Shown here piece after piece: positions 57,405 to 64,000 of a stretch of DNA of 64,000 bases. Numbering within the stretch: the first letter of the stretch is position 1; each line of letters begins with the position of its first letter. The translations under genes were made by a program, and so were the position numbers. The notes beneath the pieces are model-generated. The model saw only the letters and a program-made list of their open reading frames with translations. It had not been told where the DNA came from and did not search any database. The stretch is from assembly GCF_008831285.2 (NCBI RefSeq), contig NC_045139.1, forward strand, positions 22,364,412 to 22,428,411. The letters are read 5' to 3'. The DNA is from Nymphaea colorata. Taxonomy: Eukaryota; Streptophyta; Magnoliopsida; Nymphaeales; Nymphaeaceae.

Positions 57405-58076
57405 AAGAGAATTCTGCTGAAGCTCTTGCTTGACTGCCTTCTATTGTCAATGAGGTCTTCTTTGCTAGCCTTCCTTTATGTCCTTAGAAGTGCAGATGTA
57501 GAAGTCAACCCTACTCCTTTTGTTTGTCTCTCATGACAGCGACAAGCACATATTTGATGCGCTGCCGTGCTCTCCCTACCTTACGTTTTTCTACAGTAAT
57601 CTTTCTGCATAGCACACTTTTCAAAGTGAAACGCTTTCTCTACTTGTTGCATTGCTTGTGGAGCTGGAGCATGAGGAGCCTAGAATGCTTTGCACCCTCA
57701 TTTTTACCCAAATACCAAGTAAAACTATGCACTATGTGTCATGTAGAGATTGGAGTTAGGCTTTACAAATAGATTGTCTACCGTGCTTAAATCTCATATC
57801 TCACTACAATGATTTTTCATATTTTCCAATGCTCCTACCCATTGGAAAATATCCCCCTCCAGCTATCAGGAAAGGAATTGCTAACGATTAACGGGCCAAC
57901 GAGTAAACTTCTGTAGGGAAAACTAGTCCCGATGGCTGAACACATCAGCAAAAACGACCATCATTGTCGAACCGTTTTAGGCATCAGAATGAAGGTTCCC
58001 TTTCCTAACAGTTGAAACTATCGTGAAATATACTGATGAACTATGTAGCATTCCACTGAGCCACTGGATAAATACT
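57405..58076. other. Unassigned gap between the copia relics
   Basis: No recognisable retrotransposon domain or gene. The 57524-57772 (+) frame has no family signature. It may contain the unrecognised LTR of either relic. Confidence 0.35.
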
Positions 58077-59640
58077 TTATGGTGAAAACCCATTTGGAGC
58101 CAATGACATCACAACCAAACAGATGATCAACCAAGTCCCACGTCCCTCGTTGCAGTAGAGTCTCCATCTCATCCTGCATAGCTTACTGCCACTTTGGGTC
58201 AAGTAATGTCTGTTGGTGACTAGAAGGAACAGAGTACACTGATAAGGCTGACACGAACTGCTGTAGACTACCACCAACATTATTAGTAGAAACAACATGA
58301 GATAGAGGATGAAGAGTACATTGTCATTTGCCTTTGAGAAGAGCTATGGGAAGGTCATCGGCCCCATCCCAACCATGAGTGCCATAATCTAGGCTTTCAT
58401 GAGAGCTTACCTCTTGAGGAGACATTGATGGAGAAACAGTGGGAGCCTTATGTCGACGGATATAAGTCTGTGGAGGATCTGTAAAATGACTATTGGAAGG
58501 AGAAACAAACTCAAGGTGAGAATGAACCGACTCCAATGGAATGCGAGGAATGGAGGAGCTACAGAGAGAGACACCTTTGTGGAGGACAAGAGAAGATGTA
58601 GTAAGGTTGAGACTCAAAGAAGGTAACATCCGCACTGATAAACTCCTTATGAGTTAAGGGATCAAAACACTTGTAGCCTTTTTGATGGGAAGGATAACCA
58701 ATGAAAACACACTTGATGGACTGAGCTACAAGTTTATCCCTGTGTGGGCCAAGAACATGAACAAAACAGGTACAACCAAACACCTTTGGAGGAAGGTGAA
58801 ATAAAGGTCGATTGGGAAACATTCTTTGGATGGGAATTTCATTTTAAATAGTTGAGGATGGTAAGAGATTGATCAGGAAACAAGCAATAAGTATAGCATC
58901 TCCCTAAAAACCCATAGGGAGATGAGAGTGCAACATAAGAGCACGAGCCATGTCAAGAAGCTAGCGATGTTTTCTCTTAGCAACCCCATTTTGTTGGGAC
59001 ATGTGAAGACATGTAAACTGTGGTCGAATACCATGATTGTTGTAAAATTGCATTAAGTTGGAGCCTTTGAACTCTAAGACATTATCAATGCGAATGCATT
59101 TGACAGTAGAAGAAAATTGAGTCATTATTTCTAGAATGAAGTTTTTGAGAATACATATGACATAAGATCTCTCTTTCAACAAAAACACCCAACTGACTCT
59201 AGAATAATCATCAACAATGACAAAGTAATAACGAAACTTAGATCTATTAGCAACCCGACTAGACCCCCATACATCAACATGAAGAAGATCAAAAGGACTC
59301 TGATTGGATGGACTTAAACTTGAAGGAAAACTACTTCAAGTGTGTTTGCCAAGTTGACAAGCTTCACATCAAAGTTCTCAGACATAGACATATTAGGAAG
59401 AACATGACATAGCTTCGATGGAGAAGGATGACCCAATCATAGGTGCCATTGATATGGAGTGGGTTTTTGAGACACAGAAGTAGCTGCAGAATCCACAAAT
59501 GTCGACAAAAGGTAGACTCCCCCTTGTTCATGGCCTCCATTAATCATCTTCCCAGTTTGTAAGTCCTGAAATACACAAGAATTAAGGTCAAACATGAATT
59601 TACATGGCAAACTAGATCTTAGCTGCTGCACTGACAACAA
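58077..59640 (-). pseudogene. Copia integrase and RT-start relic
   Basis: Blocks in order: a GAG-pre-integrase piece (LRSSLPCKFMFDLNSCVFQD and a GGVYLLS end), an integrase core with CIRIDNVLEFKG (usual R-S-D-N-G-x-E-F, here with G lost), the H-x-S-x-x-QQNGVAKRKHR end, and CVFIGYPSHQKGYKCFDPLT. The last is the C-terminal integrase block that precedes the linker. Then come a DPKW/AMQDEME pre-RT block and GSKWVFTI. Confidence 0.78.
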
Positions 59641-59673
59641 GTTTGTAGGAAACTTTGAAGTGTATAAAACATT

Positions 59674-60180
59674 TTATAAACATAATGAAGGAGAGATTTT
59701 AACATCACCACTTCCCATAATGGGAGAGAACCTGCCATCGGCTAATTTAACAAACCGTGGCCGATCAAACTTGGTGAAGGAAGAGAACAAATGCAGCCGG
59801 CTACAAAATTGCCTCAATGCACCTAAATCAATCATCCAAACTGTACCTGGGTCATGTGAAACTGTGGAGAGAGTAGAACCAATAATTCTAGATGATGCAG
59901 AGACTGATGAGGAAGATGAAACAGCTCTTTGGGATAATATATGCTCATACTCTGCCTTATTCAGGCTAAGAGAGAAAGACTCTGATGTAGTTAGATTCTC
60001 TCCAATGGCTGCTGCCTGAGCCATTCTCGTAGGAACTAAAGATGAAGTACCTCTGCTTGTGGGAGTCTTAGACCTTCTTCCCTATGAGCCTCCAGATGGT
60101 CGACCATATATATCCCAGCACCTGTCCACAAGATGACTCATTTTCCCACAATGGGTACATTGAAATCTGCCACGTCCTCC
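59674..60180 (-). pseudogene. Copia zinc knuckle and protease relic
   Basis: A complete CCHC knuckle, CTHCGKMSHLVDRC, lies near 60112-60180 in one frame. The 59674-60024 frame holds the protease region: WMIDLGAL stands where WxIDSGAT is expected, so the catalytic Ser is replaced by Leu and the Thr by Leu. FVKLADGRFSPIMGSGDV follows, matching the protease flap and C-terminal blocks. Confidence 0.75.
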
Positions 60181-60305
60181 AAACCCCCTACCTATGCCTC
60201 TTCCTCTAGGGATAGAGGAAGAACTTGACCCACGCCCATTAGATGCAGCCAATGCTGATATGGGTGTGTTACTGAGAAACTAAGGTAGAGTAGCCGCCAA
60301 ATGAC

Positions 60306-60908
60306 TTAGCCTGTTATATGCCTCGGCCAAACCAGGGATATCACTTCCAGTGAGCATTTGGGCCTTTGCCACTGAATATTTTGGAGAAAGACCTGCCAAA
60401 AACTTGGAAACCATACTTTGCTCATAGTGAGTCTTATAACACGACTTACTTGTCGCTCAAAAGTGGCCTTGACTGTTGTAAAATATTGAGGCAAACTCAT
60501 ATCACCCTGTTGAAGTTTGTATAGTTCTTCCTCTACCTGGAATACTTTGCTCATATTCTTGTCATGTGAATAAGTCTCACATAAAAAATCCTGCATCTCG
60601 TTAGCAGTAGTGTAATATAAAATGGTATGAGAAATAGAAAAGGCCACACTATTTATTATCCAAGACATAACCATGCTATTATCCTCTTCCCATGAAGCAT
60701 ACTTTCCAGTCTTGATAACTGGTTCATCTTCCTCAAGTAAATATTTTTTCCGATGTCCAATGATTGACATCATGAATGACCTCGACCAGATTTCATAATT
60801 AAGACCATCCAACTTAACTGTAGAACCATATGAGAATGGATTGCCTCCAATTTTAAACTCATGAGAGGAATCAAGATTGAGATTTTCAGCCATTGTAAAT
60901 CTGTCCAC
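60306..60908 (-). CDS. Copia gag, open frame of 200 codons
   Basis: It starts MDRFTMAENLNLDSSHEFKI and shows LDGLNYEIWSRSFMMSIIGH (DUF4219/UBN2 N-terminal block), VMSWIINSVA and MQDFLCETYSHDKNMSKVFQ, then LPQYFTTVKATFE. It is the structural gag of the copia relic, uninterrupted up to about residue 155. The C-terminal quarter reads in a shifted frame, so even this domain is probably damaged. It would form the virus-like particle of the retrotransposon. Confidence 0.75.
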   Translation of the reverse strand: MDRFTMAENLNLDSSHEFKIGGNPFSYGSTVKLDGLNYEIWSRSFMMSIIGHRKKYLLEEDEPVIKTGKYASWEEDNSMVMSWIINSVAFSISHTILYYTTANEMQDFLCETYSHDKNMSKVFQVEEELYKLQQGDMSLPQYFTTVKATFERQVSRVIRLTMSKVWFPSFWQVFLQNIQWQRPKCSLEVISLVWPRHITG

Positions 60909-61046
60909 AAGAGTTCAACCGAAAGAGAATATATATAAGATAATAATGCTGATAAAAAAATAACTAGGGACTAACGCCACACAGCAAAAAAATATCCTGT
61001 AGATGAGCAGCAATGTTTCCAAATAATATATAGATGACCATACAAT

Positions 61047-61204
61047 AGATTGCTGTCCACCACAAGATAATAGCCACACCACGACAACCAAAAAACAACA
61101 GAGATTGCTGTCCACCACAAGATAACAGCCACACCATGACTACCAAAAACATAGCAGATTGCTGTCCGCCGGATGACAGCCACACCACAACTACCAAGAA
61201 AAAG
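61047..61204. repeat. Three 54-55-bp tandem repeats in the copia leader
   Basis: Units start at 61047, 61102 and 61156, each opening AGATTGCTGTCC and containing AGCCACACCA and CTACCAA variants. A partial fourth unit (GCAGATTGCTGTCCACC) lies near 61246-61262. They lie between primer site and gag, in the untranslated leader. Similarity decreases from unit to unit. Confidence 0.9.
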
Positions 61205-61581
61205 TCTTACTCACGTGTAGATGCACAACACTTCTTACCACACAGCAGATTGCTGTCCACCATCGACCAAGACTTCTGCATCAGCATCCACGACTCCTCA
61301 ACCAGCAATCCTTTAGTTGGCTGATCCACCATCTTATGTCCGTCCAAAAGATATTAAACGATGCAGACTCCCACACAGCTGTGCCATTTTTTTTTTGTTG
61401 ATATCCACGGTTGGAGTCTATTCACGCATATTTCTGTGCATGGACAGACTCCTTCCCACACTCCTTGCTGATGTTGCCGACCATAACAGATGAATGAAGA
61501 GAGGGAGAGGAGAAGAGAAGGAAGAGAGATCGCCAGAGAAGGTCGCCGGAAGTTGGACAGTCGCTGGTGGTCACGTCGCGC

Positions 61582-61593
61582 ACTTTGATACCA
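61582..61593 (-). other. Primer-binding site of the copia relic
   Basis: The minus strand reads TGGTATCAAAGT directly after CAACA, the expected LTR end. The 5' LTR would begin at 61594 (TGTTGCAAGAG on plus) and include a GA microsatellite (about 61618-61650). Its outer end is not determined. Confidence 0.72.
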
Positions 61594-61615
61594 TGTTGCA
61601 AGAGAGATGAGAAGA

Positions 61616-61653
<38 letters not shown>

Positions 61654-61851
61654 TGCACGAACCATTTCATTAAGCTGCCCCCTTCTCATGTTAAATGAGA
61701 ATTAGGGTAAAAAGAAGAAATTACAAAATCAGTCCAAGACTGGAACAAATATTAATAAAAGCTGTTAATACAACTTTTAAATATTCAAAAAACCACCTAT
61801 TATAAATGTTATTCAACATTCAACAGTTAGGACCTTCAGGAATTATATCAT

Positions 61852-61852
<1 letters not shown>

Positions 61853-61907
<55 letters not shown>

Positions 61908-61927
61908 AAGGGGGGGAGAGAGAGAGA
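61853..61927. repeat. Compound TA/TG/TA microsatellite
   Basis: TA run, then about 22 bases of TG, then TA again, followed by a G run and GA repeats. Length variation is likely. Confidence 0.93.
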
Positions 61928-64000
61928 GTGAGTGTCCATGCATTAAGAATTTATTTTTGTAATACTCCACACTTTGCCTAATTTTGGTTAGTCATGACCA
62001 ATCCTGAATAAAATACATCCAGTTAATTACATATAGATACAAAAATTTCAATAGTTTGTTCATGGTACAAAACTTGTAGATAGTGCAAAATAGAAGAAGT
62101 TGCTTCAAACAACCAACAAGTTGCCTAGAAATTTGTTTTCTTTTACAACCAACAGTAAGGATCTACACTAAAAAACTTGACAATCTTGGCTTCCCTAGAA
62201 ACTTCAAAATCAATTCATGAAGCTTATTTGCAGCATCTTTGGGCAAAAATAGTTCTCTTCTAACAATTACATACAATGAAACATTTGATGCCACCAATAA
62301 ACTAGTCACAACAAATCTAAGTACACTTTCACTGCACCTGCAAAACTCCAATAGCATATCAATAATAGCAGAAGAAAATCCCCTTAACAACTCCATGTCC
62401 ACCTTGAGCTCCTCTTTTGGCATTCTTAACAAGCCCCACTTCTAAATGCAAGAGGTAATGTAACAAGAACATGCTCTATGGCCTAGAATTGTCTTTTGAA
62501 ATATCTTGAACTTGCTTAGGGCCTCTATGTTTGGGGCAAAACCCTTTACTTTTTAAAGCAATCACATCACAACAATCAGTTTATTTTTTTAATTTCAGAT
62601 TCATTCTCTATCATCAGCTAGTATGGATAGACATCATTGTCATGACACTCATTTTCTATATGCCCATTCAGATCATTAGGTCTATGGCACATCTTTTAAG
62701 AAAAAGTTGAAGATGCTACCTATATATCAAAGATTCATGTGCTTCACCAGCAAACTGAGCAGCTAGGGAGAAATTCATTGATAGTAAAAAAGTTGAAGAT
62801 ATCTTGCTGGAATGAAGTCATGGAAGTTGACGGGGAAATCATAGAATTCTTCGTTGCTGACATCCCCTTTATCTCTGTGGGTTGGGAGCCACCATGTGGG
62901 TCCCTGATCTCTGACAAAAGAAACTGCAAAATTTGAAAACCCCCAATTCCTCCAAGCATGCCAAATGCCACCAATGAGACCAGGCATTCAAATAATTTTA
63001 AGTCTTGAATGCATGTGGAAGTTTATGACAACCTTCCATTTGCCCACCAAAATCTCGTACATCTTTATGGGTATGGAATTCAGTTGCTATTGATAAAGCA
63101 AAGCCCTAACAATCGAGATGGAAATACAGACCATTACCTCTTGTGAGAATGATGATTCGTGTTGAGGAATCCCTTTCTTGTTGACACATCTCCCTTCAAC
63201 AGATCTAGATCGTTGCCATTTCCCCACCACCATCACCATTGATGACTACCTCCTATTCCACTAAATGACGTGTAGAGTTTGAAATATCTACGGTTCTTTC
63301 AAATGATGGCAACCTCTGTAGGCAAAATGGGGTCCTCTCTTTGGATGGTCAACCCACTGTCAGTAACACTTAAGTTAGTTGTAGTGTCTATTGTTGTGTA
63401 AATTGCCATACTCTTTTCCCTAACCCTACTATTGACAACTCTCTATCTCTCTTTGCCATTCCTCTCGCTCTCTCTCCCTTGTTTGCTCTGTCTCTTGTTA
63501 GTTCATCATGATGGTGACCTTGTGTTGATGCCAGGGCCAGGGGTCTTCTCTGGGCCTGGCATGCACCAACGGCATACATTGTCTCATTTTGTCCCTGAGG
63601 TTTTGCCTTGGGATCTCAATGCATGTGGGTCTTAGCCATGGGCTTTCGGACTCGATGTGCCATTTGTTTATCTAGTGCATACTAGATTGCGCTTGGCCAT
63701 TTCTTGTGCCACAGCATCGGGGCACTGTGTTTTCCCTAGCAAAAGTTTGATGCTTGCTTCACAACACTAAGGTGGACATGCTTAATAAATTTGAAATTTC
63801 TACTTCCTTCTCACCGCTATTCTTTCACTGACATAAATTGCATGAAGGAATCCATGAGGTGCAACCATGGCAAGGTGTTTTCAGCCTATTTAAGACTGCA
63901 TATACATTTTTTGTGCTCATCTAAAGGATTGGTGGTTCTCAACTTGTGCCACTATGAACACCCAAAATTTTCACAAGTTTAAATTATTATTTTACCCTTC
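61928..64000. other. Right-end region, mostly unassigned
   Basis: Besides the frame at 62163-62432 no gene is recognisable. The pieces around 62680-63000 and 63388-63640 on both strands overlap each other and lack domain signatures. 63420-63500 is CT-rich. The window ends inside this stretch, so a gene could begin beyond it. Confidence 0.35.
62163..62432 (-). CDS. Hypothetical protein fragment, 89 codons, helical
   Basis: The frame MLRMPKEELKVDMELLRGFS... continues with AIIDMLLEFCRCSESVLRFV, TSLLVASNVSLYVIVRREL and a KLHELILKFLG segment. It has balanced composition, an amphipathic helical pattern and no low-complexity tracts, unlike most frames here. It resembles part of an ARM/HEAT-type helical-repeat protein in general character, but I do not recognise a family. 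It may be an exon or a gene fragment. No splice sites are assigned. Confidence 0.3.
   Translation of the reverse strand: MLRMPKEELKVDMELLRGFSSAIIDMLLEFCRCSESVLRFVVTSLLVASNVSLYVIVRRELFLPKDAANKLHELILKFLGKPRLSSFLV

Larger units (their letters stand above)
58077..61593 (-). mobile_element. Ty1/copia relic with primer site, leader repeats, gag, protease, integrase and RT start
   Basis: Read right to left: primer-binding site (61582-61593), leader with 55-bp tandem repeats (61047-61204), gag (60306-60908), CCHC knuckle (about 60112-60180), protease (about 59790-60024), GAG-pre-integrase (59437-59640), integrase core (58961-59188), integrase C-terminal part (58559-58822), linker and RT beginning (58077-58635). 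The RT stops near the SKWVFTIK-like block. The rest is absent, replaced by unassigned sequence. Stops break every domain except gag. Confidence 0.82.

Noticed and set aside
61047-61262. CRISPR-like regular repeats
   Set aside because: Three contiguous 55-bp tandem units without spacers, in the leader of a plant retrotransposon; not a CRISPR array.
61354-61689. 111- and 82-codon minus-strand frames
   Set aside because: Poly Ser-Leu tract from the GA microsatellite spanning the primer-binding site and LTR edge.
1-64000. tRNA, rRNA, organelle-derived inserts, or a multi-gene biosynthetic or defence cluster
   Set aside because: I looked for these and saw no supporting sequence; the two host genes are unrelated and the rest is transposon-derived or anonymous.

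Overview
This is plant nuclear DNA. It carries one intronless DYW-type pentatricopeptide repeat (PPR) gene and one twelve-exon respiratory burst oxidase (RBOH) gene with canonical GT-AG introns. Both sit in an AT-rich background dense with decayed plant transposons (Ty3/gypsy chromovirus, Ty1/copia, CACTA, hAT, Harbinger-like, MITEs) and TA, GA and CA microsatellites. An angiosperm is most likely; I cannot name the species from the sequence.

Layout. 1-4.0 kb is mostly unassigned, with two exon-like segments (about 2.08-2.19 and 3.91-3.97 kb, + strand). 4.0-9.2 kb is a degenerate minus-strand chromovirus with two divergent LTRs, a primer-binding site and relics of gag, protease, RT, RNase H and integrase. 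9.95-12.14 kb is the intact PPR gene. 13.7-19.5 kb is a minus-strand copia complex that contains two reverse-transcriptase cores side by side and is split by a 1,195-bp non-autonomous hAT element with a perfect 8-bp target duplication. 20.9-26.7 kb is a decayed CACTA element with Tnp2, DUF4218-like and DUF4216-like relics. 28.9-36 kb contains two diverged copies of one long LTR-like repeat in opposite orientation. 39.1-43.4 kb is the RBOH gene on the minus strand, for which I could place all exon boundaries and an 902-codon reading frame. 47.8-54.2 kb is a nest of DNA transposons: two Harbinger-like elements with TTA/TAA duplications (one containing a PPR gene fragment, Pack-MITE style), a second hAT copy, a hAT-like MITE, and the two ends of a CACTA-derived shell. 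54.5-61.6 kb holds two copia relics in the same orientation, one retaining a primer-binding site and a leader with 55-bp tandem repeats. The last 2.4 kb is mostly unassigned.

The two host genes are functionally unrelated. The PPR protein is expected to act on organelle RNA (C-to-U editing or processing). RBOH is a plasma-membrane NADPH oxidase producing apoplastic superoxide under Ca2+ and phosphorylation control. No multi-gene system, cluster or operon-like unit is visible. The most informative novelty is in the transposons: a conserved 22-bp palindromic hAT terminus whose two arms changed together between copies, and the gene-fragment-bearing Harbinger element. All TE calls rest on motif recognition by eye; boundaries supported by target duplications are noted as such.
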